A DNA stretch of 64,000 nucleotides from Deltaproteobacteria bacterium Ga0077550 (GTDB lineage: Bacteria > Myxococcota_A > Polyangia > Nannocystales > Nannocystaceae). Of this stretch, positions 37,709 through 46,094 are shown in pieces. The position numbers and the translations under genes are program-made. The DNA lies in the NCBI GenBank assembly GCA_001464385.1, contig LNFB01000238.1, positions 60,746 through 124,745 of the forward strand, in the 5' to 3' direction. The notes under the pieces are model-generated. The model made no database searches and was not told where the DNA came from. It saw nothing but the letters and a program-made list of their open reading frames with translations. Within the stretch, counting starts at the first letter, position 1; every line of letters starts with the position of its first letter.

Positions 37709-40393
37709 TCACCACGACAGGCGCAGGCCCAGCGAAGGCAGGATCGGCAGCGACGCGACGGGCGCGACCTTCGTGTAGTCGTAGCTGTCCTGCAGGAATT
37801 CCGGGTTCGCGCGGTTGTAGACGTTCTGCACGTCGACGTAGACGTTCAGCTCGATCCTCGGCCACACGAAGCGCTTGTCGAGCCGCAGGTCGAGCTGGTG
37901 GAACGCGCCGACCCGCGCCGAATTGGTGCGGCCGTCGATCGGGATGTACGCGCCGCTGGTCGCGTCGAACGCCGCGCCCTCGTGGGGCGTGTACGGGTTG
38001 CCCGAGACCACGCGGAAGCGGGCGCCGAGCTGCCACCGCCGGGGGAAGCGGTACACGCCGATGAGCGTGAGGATGTGGGTCTGATCGAAGTCGAAGGGCA
38101 CGTAGCCCTGCTGGGGATCGAAGCGGCGCTCGCTGCGGGACACCGTGTAGCTGACCCAGCCGAAGAGCTTGCGCGTCAGCTCCTTGCGCACGAAGACCTC
38201 GCCGCCGACGATGCGACCGAGGCCGCCGTTGCTGAAGACCTCGGGGCCGATCTCGCCGGTCTCGCGGCGCACGACCGAGGTGCTCGGCGCGGCCAGATCC
38301 CAGCTGTGCTTGTAGAAGCCGGCGACTTCGGCGCTCCAGCCCTGGCCGAACTCGCGGCGGACCGCGAGGCTCGTGTGCACCGCGTGCTCCGGGCCGAGCC
38401 GGGAGTTGCCGAAGCGGGGGTTCCACTGGGGCAGGTCCGGCGTCTGGCTGTAGATGCCGACGCCGCCGCGGATCGACATGTGGTCGCCGACGCGGGCGAC
38501 GAACCGTAGCCGCGGATCGGTGGTGCCGCGCTGGAACTGCACGCCGTAGAAGGTGAACCGCGCGCTGGGGATGAGCGTCAGCCACGGCGCGACGTCGAGG
38601 TACACGGTGGCGTAGAGCGCCGGGGAGGCGAAGCGGTCGCGCGAGTCGACCGTGAAGCGCGTGGACTGATCGCCCGTGCCGGCCTGCGGGATCGCGACGG
38701 ACTCGGCGTCGATGCTGTAGCGGCCGACCGACACCTGGGTGCCGACCTCGAGCCGCCCGATGCGTCCGAGCTGGCGGCCGAGCTCGGCGCGGCCCGAGAA
38801 CGTGTGCACGCCCAGGGTGAAGCGGAACACGTCGCCGGCGCCCGCCTTGATGAGGTCGTAGCGGTACGAGGGCGTCACGAGGAAGTCCCAGCCGTCGCGG
38901 TGGTGCTCGTAGGCCAGGTCGGCGCGGTGGAACAGGAGCGTGGTCTCGAAGCGATCGCGCGCGTCGGTCGACACCTCGTTGGGATCGGCGGCGACGAGCT
39001 TGGTGCGATCGTCGGAGCCGAAGGCCCGCGCGGTGAGGCGCCCACGGGAGACCGGGTACTCGAACATCGCCTGGTAGTCCCAGTAGCGCGGGGCCACGGT
39101 GAGCTGCACGCCCGCGTCGTCGGGGAGCACGGCGGGCAGCACCGCGTCGATGTAGCTGCGACGGGCTGCCACGATGTACGAGCCCTTGCCGACCGGGCCC
39201 TCGACGAGCGCGCCGGCGTCGAAGAGATCGGCGTCGACGTGGCCGTGGAAACCGTCGCGCCGGCCCCCGCGGGTCGACACGTCGATGATGCCGCCGGTGG
39301 CGTCGCCGAAGCGGGCGTCGAAGTTGCCGGGCAGGAAGTCGATGTTGGTGATCACCTCGGCCGGCAGCACGCTCGTGAGCCCGCCGAAGTGGAAGAGCTG
39401 CGGGATCTCGTGGTCGCCGACGTAGACCGCCGAGTCGCTGGGATCGGCGCCGCGGATCACGAGCAGCCCGACGCCGAAGGGCGCCCGCGCGACGCCGGGG
39501 AAGTTCTGGATCGACTTGAGCGCGTCGCCCTGGGTGCCGGGCAGGTTGACGATCTCCTGCGGTGTGATGGAGCGGCGCGTGACCTCCTCGCGGGCCGAGC
39601 GTTCGCTGCGGACGACGGTGCGGTAGGGGTTGTCGTCGGCGCGCACGAGGTAGAGATCGGCGGTGACGGTGTCGTCGGCGAGCAGGACGATGGTCTCGTA
39701 GCGCTCGTAGCCGGGCGCCGTCGCGATGACGCGGACCATGCCGCGGCGCGTCGTCGCCAGCGTCCAGGCGCCCTCGGGATCGGTGCGCAGCTCGAGCTGC
39801 CACGGGGGGGTGGCGTCGTCGGTGTACTCGCGGCGGCGGACCACGCCCGGGGTCGCGTCGGGGGGCGCGGGGACGATCCACAGCGTTGCGGCGGCGATCG
39901 GCGTGCGCGTGCCGGCCTCGAGGACGCGGCCCTGCGCGGGGACGGGGCCCGCCGGCGTCGGCGTGGGCACAGGCGCTGTCGCGGGGGGCGGCGCGTTCGG
40001 TGGTTCGTCGAGCAGCAGCGGCGCGCGGCGTCGCGGCGGCGGGGCGAACGTCACCGACTCTGTGAGCTCGACCTCGACACGCTCGCCGCGGTACGTCGCG
40101 GGTTCGAAGCGCAGGCGCGCGACGGCGTCGAGCGCCGCGGCGTCGAGCTCGGGGGCGACCTTCGCGTCGATCGACAGCGAGTGCGGCACGCCGTCGACGC
40201 CGACGACGAACCGCACGACGACGGTGCCCGCGGGCGGCTCGGGCTGGTCCGCGAGCGCTGCGGGGTAGGTGATCTCGACCGCGTGGGTGCGGACCGGCGG
40301 CTGCAGGTCCGCGGGCGCGGGCTCGACCGATGCGAGCCAGGCCCATGCGAGGGCAGCCCGCGCGAGCGAGGCCGAGGCAGCCGAGGCGAGCAC
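37709..40393 (-). CDS. TonB-dependent receptor with N-terminal TonB-like domain
   Basis: The GTG at 40393 is chosen: TAGACT lies 10 nt upstream, and it starts a clean signal peptide (LASAASASLARAALAWAWLA). The 894-residue product then has a TonB C-terminal-like domain (about 25-115, AGTVVVRFVVGVDGVPHSLS), a Pro-rich linker, a carboxypeptidase-regulatory-like domain (about 145-250), a plug domain (about 265-375, RGADPSDSAVYVGDHEIPQL) and a 22-strand-type barrel ending in LGLRLSW. It imports or senses an unknown substrate at the outer membrane. Next to tonB-exbD-exbB in the same direction, so the energising system is probably dedicated. Confidence 0.88.
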   Translation of the reverse strand: MLASAASASLARAALAWAWLASVEPAPADLQPPVRTHAVEITYPAALADQPEPPAGTVVVRFVVGVDGVPHSLSIDAKVAPELDAAALDAVARLRFEPATYRGERVEVELTESVTFAPPPRRRAPLLLDEPPNAPPPATAPVPTPTPAGPVPAQGRVLEAGTRTPIAAATLWIVPAPPDATPGVVRRREYTDDATPPWQLELRTDPEGAWTLATTRRGMVRVIATAPGYERYETIVLLADDTVTADLYLVRADDNPYRTVVRSERSAREEVTRRSITPQEIVNLPGTQGDALKSIQNFPGVARAPFGVGLLVIRGADPSDSAVYVGDHEIPQLFHFGGLTSVLPAEVITNIDFLPGNFDARFGDATGGIIDVSTRGGRRDGFHGHVDADLFDAGALVEGPVGKGSYIVAARRSYIDAVLPAVLPDDAGVQLTVAPRYWDYQAMFEYPVSRGRLTARAFGSDDRTKLVAADPNEVSTDARDRFETTLLFHRADLAYEHHRDGWDFLVTPSYRYDLIKAGAGDVFRFTLGVHTFSGRAELGRQLGRIGRLEVGTQVSVGRYSIDAESVAIPQAGTGDQSTRFTVDSRDRFASPALYATVYLDVAPWLTLIPSARFTFYGVQFQRGTTDPRLRFVARVGDHMSIRGGVGIYSQTPDLPQWNPRFGNSRLGPEHAVHTSLAVRREFGQGWSAEVAGFYKHSWDLAAPSTSVVRRETGEIGPEVFSNGGLGRIVGGEVFVRKELTRKLFGWVSYTVSRSERRFDPQQGYVPFDFDQTHILTLIGVYRFPRRWQLGARFRVVSGNPYTPHEGAAFDATSGAYIPIDGRTNSARVGAFHQLDLRLDKRFVWPRIELNVYVDVQNVYNRANPEFLQDSYDYTKVAPVASLPILPSLGLRLSW

Positions 40394-40403
40394 GCGGAGC
40401 GGG

Positions 40404-40409
40404 AGTCTA
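40404..40409 (-). promoter_or_regulatory. TANNNT -10 element for the TonB-dependent receptor gene
   Basis: Minus-strand TAGACT, 10 nt before the GTG at 40393; it decides the start codon. Confidence 0.45.
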
Positions 40410-40521
40410 TCGGGAGCCGGGGACGCCGGCGCGCGCAGCGTCGGCGCCACGAAGAAGCGCGCCCAGGCCAGGCCGGGGCGCGCTCGTGGGGGATCCGGCG
40501 CGGGTGGCCGGGGTCAGCGGA

Positions 40522-41889
40522 CTACTGGCACGTGGTGCTGTCCACGTTGAGCGAGTAGTTGCCGGTCGTGCCGTTGCTGAACGACGTCACCACGATCTGC
40601 ACGGCGCCGTCGACGAGGGTGTCGATCGAGGCCAGGGACGCGGCGCCGCAGTCGTCGTCGCTGGTCGCGACGATGTTGGCGCAGGGGTCCGCGGGGTTGA
40701 ACGGGTTCGCGCTGCCATCGGCCGCCTGATAGATGCTGACGAACGAGTCGAAGTCCGTCGCCGCGCACATGTCGGCGGTCACGTCGTGGGGGCCACCGCC
40801 GGCGAGCGTGTAGTCGTACACGTCGAAGAACACCGCGCTGCCGGAGCCGGACAGCAGGCAGTTCCCCTCGACCGAGTCGACCAGCACGCGGTTGTACGTC
40901 GGCTCGGCGCCGTCGAGGTCCGAGGTGATGTCGATGGCCTCGCACGCCGGCACGACCACCTCGCACGTCGCGTTGCAGATGCCCTCGGCCTCGGCGACGC
41001 AGTTCGCGTCCCACTCGGTGTCGCAGCAGAACGGGTCGAAGCCGCAGACGCAGGCCTCGATCGGGCCGCCGTCGCAGCCGCCCTCGCCGCTGTCGTCGAT
41101 GCAGCAGGCGGTCCGCGGCCGCGGGGATGAGGTCGATGTACAGCTCGCTGACGCCGTCCTCGTCGCCATCGAAGCCGTCGACGACGACGGTGATCGCCTG
41201 ACCCGCGGCCAAGGTGACGATGTTGAACGACGGGAACGTGCCCTGACCGGCGTCGTCGTTGCACGCGAACTCGGTGCCGTCGCAGCCGCCGTCGAGGACG
41301 TACACCACGGTGTCGACCACGGTCGCGTCGCGTAGCGTCGTGATGTAGTAGTCGCCGTCGGCCGGGGCCGTGAAGGCCACGGTGACGTCCGAGCCGCCCG
41401 CGCCGCCGCACATGCCGGTGAAGTCGTCACCCGCCGCGGTGGTGTCGAGGTGGTGTCGATGGCGACGATGGCCGGCACGTCGCCGCCCGCGTCGAGCTCC
41501 GGGCAGTCCGCACCGCCGGTGGTGCCCTCGCTGGTCCCGCCCGTGGTCGCGTCGGTGGTCGAGGCGTCCGTCGTGGTGGTCGCGTCGGTGGTCGAGGCGT
41601 CCGTCGTGGTGGTCGCGTCCGTGGTGGTCGCGTCCGTGGTGGTCGCGTCGGTCGTCGTGTCCGTCGTCTCCGGGCCCACGGTGGTGTCCGGATCGTTCGT
41701 CGTCGTCGCGGTGTCGGTGACGGTGACCGACACGGAGTCCGACACGGTGTCGGTGTCCGAGTCCGACTCGGAGTCGCCCGTGGACGAGGTCTCGGCGTTC
41801 GTCGTGGACGAATCGTCGGAGGGGCACGCGGTCAGGACGAGGGCGGCGCAGCAGGTGGCCGCGAGATGGCGCAGGATAGTGTTGTTCAT
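40522..41889 (-). CDS. Lipoprotein with Ser/Thr repeat linker, PPC-like domains and Cys module; internal frame-shifted segment
   Basis: ATG at 41889; lipobox L-T-A-C (Cys22). An Asp/Ser/Thr repeat linker is followed by a first PPC/CUB-like domain, a Cys module (CCIDDSGEGGCDGG to CVCGFDPFCCDTEWD) and a second PPC-like domain. The single open frame reads through, but between about 41438 and 41120 it is Arg/Pro/Thr nonsense. The domain sequence (ITTLRDATVVDTVVYVLDGG ... VDGFDGDEDGV) is in the next frame. An 11-bp tandem duplication (41438-41459) and a CCGCGG duplication (41113-41124) create two shifts that cancel. Probably surface-exposed. Confidence 0.7.
   Translation of the reverse strand: MNNTILRHLAATCCAALVLTACPSDDSSTTNAETSSTGDSESDSDTDTVSDSVSVTVTDTATTTNDPDTTVGPETTDTTTDATTTDATTTDATTTTDASTTDATTTTDASTTDATTGGTSEGTTGGADCPELDAGGDVPAIVAIDTTSTPPRRVTTSPACAAARAARTSPWPSRPRPTATTTSRRYATRPWSTPWCTSSTAAATAPSSRATTTPVRARSRRSTSSPWPRVRRSPSSSTASMATRTASASCTSTSSPRPRTACCIDDSGEGGCDGGPIEACVCGFDPFCCDTEWDANCVAEAEGICNATCEVVVPACEAIDITSDLDGAEPTYNRVLVDSVEGNCLLSGSGSAVFFDVYDYTLAGGGPHDVTADMCAATDFDSFVSIYQAADGSANPFNPADPCANIVATSDDDCGAASLASIDTLVDGAVQIVVTSFSNGTTGNYSLNVDSTTCQ
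41113..41124 (-). repeat. CCGCGG direct duplication at a frame-restoring site
   Basis: CCGCGGCCGCGG. Removing 4 bp here restores the frame lost at 41438-41459 and would give IPAATACCIDD, joining the PPC-like domain to the Cys module. Confidence 0.55.
41438..41459 (-). repeat. Perfect 11-bp tandem duplication causing a frameshift
   Basis: GGTGGTGTCGA occurs twice without a gap (41438-41448 and 41449-41459). With a single copy, the protein reads AIVAIDTTAAGDDFTG and continues into the domain frame. Confidence 0.85.
41543..41653 (-). repeat. Coding tandem repeat (33-bp and 15-bp units), Thr/Ser/Asp linker
   Basis: Two 33-bp copies (41543-41575, 41576-41608) are followed by about three 15-bp copies of a GTGGTCGCGTCC unit. 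Both units are multiples of 3, so copy number can change the linker length without breaking the frame. Confidence 0.8.
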
Positions 41890-41952
41890 GGCGTAGGATC
41901 CCGTGGTGTCGGCGGCGGCGATCGGACGCGCCATCCGAGTGGTGGACGGGCT

Positions 41953-41982
41953 TGGATACTTCGGGTTGCGCGATCGCGCAAC
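41953..41982 (-). promoter_or_regulatory. Promoter with an 18-bp palindrome over the -35
   Basis: Minus-strand TTGCGC (41981-41976), 17-nt spacer, TATCCA (41958-41953). The perfect palindrome GTTGCGCGATCGCGCAAC (41965-41982) covers the -35 and half the spacer, an ideal repressor position. The lipoprotein start is 64 nt downstream. Confidence 0.45.
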
Positions 41983-42169
41983 GGTATGGGCCACGAAAAT
42001 GGCAGCCGCGCGCGGCGCCGATCGTCGGTGAGCCGAGCCGTCGCGCTCGGTCGTCGACGAGACGCTGCCGGCGCCGTGAGCGGCGGTGGGCTCTTCGCCG
42101 CGAGGAGCCCCGTCGTAGGTCCGATTCTCCGCGAGACTCCTGCTCGCCGTCGACGATCCGATCCTCGAA

Positions 42170-43003
42170 TCAATCCCGCAGCTCGAACACGTACTCGTAC
42201 CGCAGCTCGTAGTCCGCGGTCTTCCCATCGGTGCCCACCGCGGGGGCGAACTTCGCACCCATCAGCGCCTTGCGGGCGATGTCGTCGCAGCCGAAGCCCA
42301 TCTTCTTCGTCGGCCTCGCGCTGCGGACCTTGCCGTCGCGCTGCACCTGCACGAGCAGCACCACGGTGCCCGAGACCTGCCGCTCCGTGACGGCGGGGCA
42401 CTCGACCTCGGGCACCCGCACCACGCGGGGCTGCTGCGCGATGAAGAGGTCGCCCTTGGGCGCCCACGCGGGGCCGCCGGGCTTGGGATCGGTGCCGGTC
42501 GTGCCCTTGCCGGCGCCGGGCTTGGTTCCGGTGCCGTCGTCGCGGCCGTTGCCGCTGCCCGAGGTGCCGCCGCCGGTGCCAGGGTTGACCGTGACGCCAC
42601 CGCCCGCCCCGGGCACGAGGGCCGAGGGCGGCAGCGTGAACCGCTTCGGCGCCGGCGCAGGGTCGGGGTTCGGGTTCGGGTTCGTCGGCTCGGGCTCGGC
42701 CTTCGCCGGCTTGGGCGGCTTCTTCGTCGGGGGCTTGGGCGGCGTGTCCGGCGGCTCCGGCACCTCGGGCTCGACCGGCTTCACCTCGGGCTCGGGCTCT
42801 GGAGTCTTCGGCTCCGGCGGCGGCTCCGGCTTCGGCTCGGGCTCTCGCAGCGTCGCGACCTCGAACTCGATGACCTCGGGCTTGGGTGGCTTCGGCGGAT
42901 CGATCCAACCGATCGCGAAGTACGCCGCGACATGCACGAGGATCGCGACCGTGATCCCCGTCGCGGGGTCGAGGCCGTTCTCGGCGCGTGGTGCAGCCGG
43001 CAT
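42170..43003 (-). CDS. tonB: TonB-family energy transducer
   Basis: A 277-residue protein. A short cytoplasmic N-terminus and one TM helix (about 14-33, ITVAILVHVAAYFAIGWI) with the conserved His near its start are followed by a very long Pro/Glu/Lys periplasmic rod (about 37-130) and a Gly-rich stretch. The C-terminal TonB/TolA-fold domain (about 195-277) has SGTVVLLVQVQRDGKVRSA and ends in YEYVFELRD. It transmits proton-motive force from ExbBD to outer-membrane receptors. It is third in an exbB-exbD-tonB operon, 19 nt after exbD. Confidence 0.92.
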   Translation of the reverse strand: MPAAPRAENGLDPATGITVAILVHVAAYFAIGWIDPPKPPKPEVIEFEVATLREPEPKPEPPPEPKTPEPEPEVKPVEPEVPEPPDTPPKPPTKKPPKPAKAEPEPTNPNPNPDPAPAPKRFTLPPSALVPGAGGGVTVNPGTGGGTSGSGNGRDDGTGTKPGAGKGTTGTDPKPGGPAWAPKGDLFIAQQPRVVRVPEVECPAVTERQVSGTVVLLVQVQRDGKVRSARPTKKMGFGCDDIARKALMGAKFAPAVGTDGKTADYELRYEYVFELRD

Positions 43004-43022
43004 GGTTGAGGGCTCGCGCTCG

Positions 43023-43454
43023 CTAGCCGCCCGCGGCAGCGGCGGCGGGTTTCTTCGTCGCGATCGCGTACTTCTTCACGCCCGCGTCGCGCATGAGATC
43101 GATGAGGTGGACCATCTGCCCGACCTCGGCCGACTCGTCGCACTGCACGATGCCCTGGAGGTTGCGATCCTCGACGAGCTTGTCGGTGAGCTTGTCGACG
43201 ATCGCAGCGTCGCTCTCCATCGTGACGCCGTCGACCTGGATCGTGCCGTCGGCGGTGCAGACCAGCAGCACGCTGCTGTCCTGCAGCTTCTCGCCGGTGG
43301 CGGCCTCGGGTTTGGCGACCTGCAGGCCCTCGGCGTTGCTGATGATGCTGGTGGTGACCATGAAGATGATCAGCAACACCAGGGTGATGTCGACCAGCGG
43401 CGTCACGTTGATGCCGGTGATCTCGTCGTCGTCGTCGACTGTGCCGCCCGCCAC
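43023..43454 (-). CDS. exbD: ExbD/TolR-family biopolymer transport protein
   Basis: A 143-residue protein with one TM helix (about 17-38); Asp22 in TPLVDITLVLLIIF is the proton-carrying residue. The periplasmic domain (LLVCTADGTIQVDG ... VGQMVHLIDLMRDAGVKKYAIAT) is typical. The N-terminal acidic stretch (DDDDEITG) and C-terminal poly-Ala tail are unusual but not disruptive. It begins 4 nt after exbB. Confidence 0.94.
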   Translation of the reverse strand: MAGGTVDDDDEITGINVTPLVDITLVLLIIFMVTTSIISNAEGLQVAKPEAATGEKLQDSSVLLVCTADGTIQVDGVTMESDAAIVDKLTDKLVEDRNLQGIVQCDESAEVGQMVHLIDLMRDAGVKKYAIATKKPAAAAAGG

Positions 43455-43458
43455 GGGA

Positions 43459-44133
43459 TCAGTCCTTCGCCTTCGGGCTGGCCGCGGTGAGCTCGGTCTT
43501 GCGACCGACCATGAGCCCGAGGGCGTTCTGGGCCAGGGACTCGGCCTCGCCCATCGTCCGCTTCACGCGGCGCTGGAACATGTTGTAGGCGACGACCGCC
43601 GGGATCGCGACGAGGAGGCCGACGGCCGTGGCGACGAGCGCCTCGGAGATGCCGGCCATGACCGACGCCGAGCTCTCGCCACCGGCCTTCAGCCCCGAGT
43701 CCGCGAGGTCCTTGAACGCGCGGATGATGCCGAGCACCGTGCCGAACAGGCCGATGAACGGGGCGTTGGCGCCCAGCGTGCCGAGGAAGGCGAGGTTCTT
43801 CTCGAGCCGGAGCTTCTCCTCGCTGCGCATGCCGTTCAGCGCCGCCTCGACGGCCTCGGGGCCGCGGGCCTCGTTGTCGAGCATCTCGGCGACCATGCGC
43901 GCGCCCGAGCCGGGCGAGCCGGTCACGAGCTTGCGCGCCTTCGCGAAGTCCTTGTCGACGAGCGCGGCGAGCAGGTTCCGGCGCAGTCCTGCGTCCGCGC
44001 CGACGATCTGGCGGAAGAACAGGAACCGCTCGAACATCACGTAGACGCTGATCACGCTGAGGATGACCAGAAGCCACAGCACCCACTCGGCGCCGACCAG
44101 GGCGAACTGCAAGAACTTCTGTGTGAGATCCAT
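43459..44133 (-). CDS. exbB: ExbB/TolQ-family proton channel protein
   Basis: A 224-residue MotA/TolQ/ExbB protein with TM helices at about 12-36, 108-130 and 145-172. The signature GTLGANAPFIGLFGTVLGIIRAF (TM2) and SEALVATAVGLLVAIPAVVAYN (TM3) line the proton path. It forms a pentamer around an ExbD dimer. First gene of the operon with exbD and tonB; a -10 (TAAGTT) and an inverted repeat lie upstream. Confidence 0.94.
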   Translation of the reverse strand: MDLTQKFLQFALVGAEWVLWLLVILSVISVYVMFERFLFFRQIVGADAGLRRNLLAALVDKDFAKARKLVTGSPGSGARMVAEMLDNEARGPEAVEAALNGMRSEEKLRLEKNLAFLGTLGANAPFIGLFGTVLGIIRAFKDLADSGLKAGGESSASVMAGISEALVATAVGLLVAIPAVVAYNMFQRRVKRTMGEAESLAQNALGLMVGRKTELTAASPKAKD

Positions 44134-44151
44134 GTTCGGAACGCGCCCGGG

Positions 44152-44200
44152 AACTTAGCCCAAAGGGTGGGGGGCAACCAGTCCCGGCGTGACGGTTGCC
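44152..44200 (-). promoter_or_regulatory. exbB promoter with inverted repeat over the -35
   Basis: Minus-strand TAAGTT (44157-44152) with TGGTTG 17 nt upstream (44180-44175). GGCAACC (44173-44179) and GGTTGCC (44194-44200) form a 7-bp inverted repeat with a 14-bp centre that overlaps the -35. It may be a regulator's operator, or the terminator of truD. Confidence 0.35.
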
Positions 44201-44213
44201 ACAATGGCACGCA

Positions 44214-45356
44214 TCACGAGGCCTGCGCGGGCGTTCCGGCCACGTCGTGGCCGCCTGGCCCGGACTGGAGCTCTCGACACAGCGCCGTCGCAAAGCACCC
44301 GGCCGGCAGGGAGAAGGCGATGCGCAGGGCCGCCGCACTCGACGCATCGAGCGCGGGCGCGGCCTGCAGCGCCGCGTCGCCCACGGCGACCTGGAGCGGC
44401 CGACGCGTGCCCAGGGCCGCGCGGCCGAGCGACCGGAGCGCCCGATCGTCGATCCCCGCGAGCGCGAGGACCTCCTGCTCGAGCGCGTGCGACGGCGAGT
44501 CATCGGGCGGTGACATCGTGCGGCTGCCGTAGATCGGTCCCGTGACCACGAGGATCCCGGCGGCGAGGCGCTCGTCGTCGGCGCCCGCATCGCTACACAC
44601 GAACAGACCCCCGGTGTCGGTCTTCTTGAGGATGTCGCCGACGAGCGCGCGTCGCAGCAGGCCCCGCTCGGCGCGGAGCCGCAGGTAGAGGTTGAAGAGC
44701 ACCGACTGCCCCGCGGCCACGGTCATGTTGCCGCGCGCGCCGCCGCGGCCGCCCTGGATCGCCGCGATCCCCCGCTCGACGCCGTTGCCGCCGTCGCCGA
44801 AGCGCTGGGGGCCGAAGGCGTTGGGCAGACCGCCCTGCGCCGCGAGGCGGTCGAGCTTGGCGCGGCAACGGTCGATCGCCGTGTCGACGTCGCACGCCAG
44901 CTCGCGGATGACGATCTCGAAGCGATTGCCGTGGAGGTGTCCGGTGCGGAGCTTGTGCGAGTGCAGGTGCGGCGGGCCGAGCTCGATGCCCTCGAGCGAG
45001 AGGCCAAGGAGGCGATCGCGGAGCAGCACCGGCACGCTGATCCACTGCCGCGAGATCGCCTCGCGGTCCTTGCGGCCGGCGTAGCCGACGTCGCCGAGGC
45101 CGATGCCCAGCGCCTTGGCGAGGGTGCGCACGGCGTCCTCGGTCGACATGCCCCGCTTGCGCAGCTGGAGCATCACCCAGCCGCCGAGCTTGCCGTCGGG
45201 CGCGTACGCGGGGATCTCGTCGACGAGGAAGTCTTCGTCGCGCACGCGCATGCGGCCACCGATGCCGGGCAGGTCCGCCGTGAGGAGCGGGGGGCGCAGC
45301 GCCGCGTCCCGCAGGCGGTCGGCGGGTTCTCCCGTCGGCTCGGGGCGTTCGCCCAT
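44214..45356 (-). CDS. truD: tRNA pseudouridine(13) synthase TruD
   Basis: A 380-residue enzyme. VGYAGRKDREAISRQWISV (90-108) contains catalytic Asp97 of TruD. FGPQRFGDGGNGV and the large inserted TRUD domain follow; FEIVIRELACDVD and the N-terminal DEDFLVDEIPAY are also family-typical. It makes pseudouridine-13 in tRNA-Glu. The ATG shares one base with the stop of the upstream TPR gene (TGATG). Confidence 0.92.
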   Translation of the reverse strand: MGERPEPTGEPADRLRDAALRPPLLTADLPGIGGRMRVRDEDFLVDEIPAYAPDGKLGGWVMLQLRKRGMSTEDAVRTLAKALGIGLGDVGYAGRKDREAISRQWISVPVLLRDRLLGLSLEGIELGPPHLHSHKLRTGHLHGNRFEIVIRELACDVDTAIDRCRAKLDRLAAQGGLPNAFGPQRFGDGGNGVERGIAAIQGGRGGARGNMTVAAGQSVLFNLYLRLRAERGLLRRALVGDILKKTDTGGLFVCSDAGADDERLAAGILVVTGPIYGSRTMSPPDDSPSHALEQEVLALAGIDDRALRSLGRAALGTRRPLQVAVGDAALQAAPALDASSAAALRIAFSLPAGCFATALCRELQSGPGGHDVAGTPAQAS

Positions 45357-46066
45357 CAGCTCGGCGAGTCGCCGGTCATGCCGAGGTAGACCCGGCAGCT
45401 GCGGTTCTTCGGATCGTGGTCGACCACGTACTGCCACTCGATGCGCGCCTCGGCGACCCGCTTGGCGCGCCACAGCGTGATGCCGAGCTGGACCCGCGCC
45501 TGCAGGTACTCCGGCGCCATCTCGCGGATCGCGATGAGCTCGTCGAGCGCGTCCTCGACGCGACCCGCGTCGCGCAGCACCGTCGCGAGCTTGGTGCGGA
45601 TGTCGACGAACGTCGGGCACAGCTGGAGCGCCTTGCGGTACTCCTTCACCGCGTGGTCGAGCAGGCCGACGCCGACGTAGGCGTCGCCGATGTCCCGGTG
45701 CATGTTGGCGATCTTGCCGCGCGCGTAGGCGTCGAGCTGATCGAGATCCCCGCTGTCGGACGAACCGTAGACCTGGGTGTAGACCCGCTTGGCGTCGTCG
45801 TAGCGGCCGAGCTCGTTGTAGCAGACCGACAGGTTGAGGGCGGCCTCGGTGTAGCGCGGGTTCAAGGCGAGGGCGCGCTCGAACGCGGCGCAGGCCTCCG
45901 CGGGCTTGCCGGCCTCGTAGAGGATCACGCCCATCATGTTGTGCACGTCGGCGTAGTCGTCGTGCACGCGCAGCACCGCCTCGAGGTGCTCACGCGCCTT
46001 GGCGTACTCGCCGGTGAGGTAGTACTCGCGGCCGACGACGAGGTGATGCTTGATGAGCGGATCCAT
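45356..46066 (-). CDS. TPR-repeat protein
   Basis: A 236-residue protein of about five TPRs (LVVGREYYLTGEYAKAREHLEAVL; VHNMMGVILYEAGKPAEACAAFERAL; AALNLSVCYNELGRYDDAKRVY; ...). No signal peptide or TM, so cytoplasmic. GAGGA is found about 10 nt before the ATG. Between bamD and truD on one strand, 28 nt from bamD, so co-transcribed. Function unknown; it may be a scaffold. Confidence 0.85.
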   Translation of the reverse strand: MDPLIKHHLVVGREYYLTGEYAKAREHLEAVLRVHDDYADVHNMMGVILYEAGKPAEACAAFERALALNPRYTEAALNLSVCYNELGRYDDAKRVYTQVYGSSDSGDLDQLDAYARGKIANMHRDIGDAYVGVGLLDHAVKEYRKALQLCPTFVDIRTKLATVLRDAGRVEDALDELIAIREMAPEYLQARVQLGITLWRAKRVAEARIEWQYVVDHDPKNRSCRVYLGMTGDSPS

Positions 46067-46094
46067 CGGGGAGTCCTCGGGGTGGTACCGCGAT

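Noticed and set aside
40394..40450. Longer N-terminus (GTG 40450) for the TonB-dependent receptor
   Set aside because: It would include the TAGACT promoter element, and the shorter start gives a normal signal peptide.
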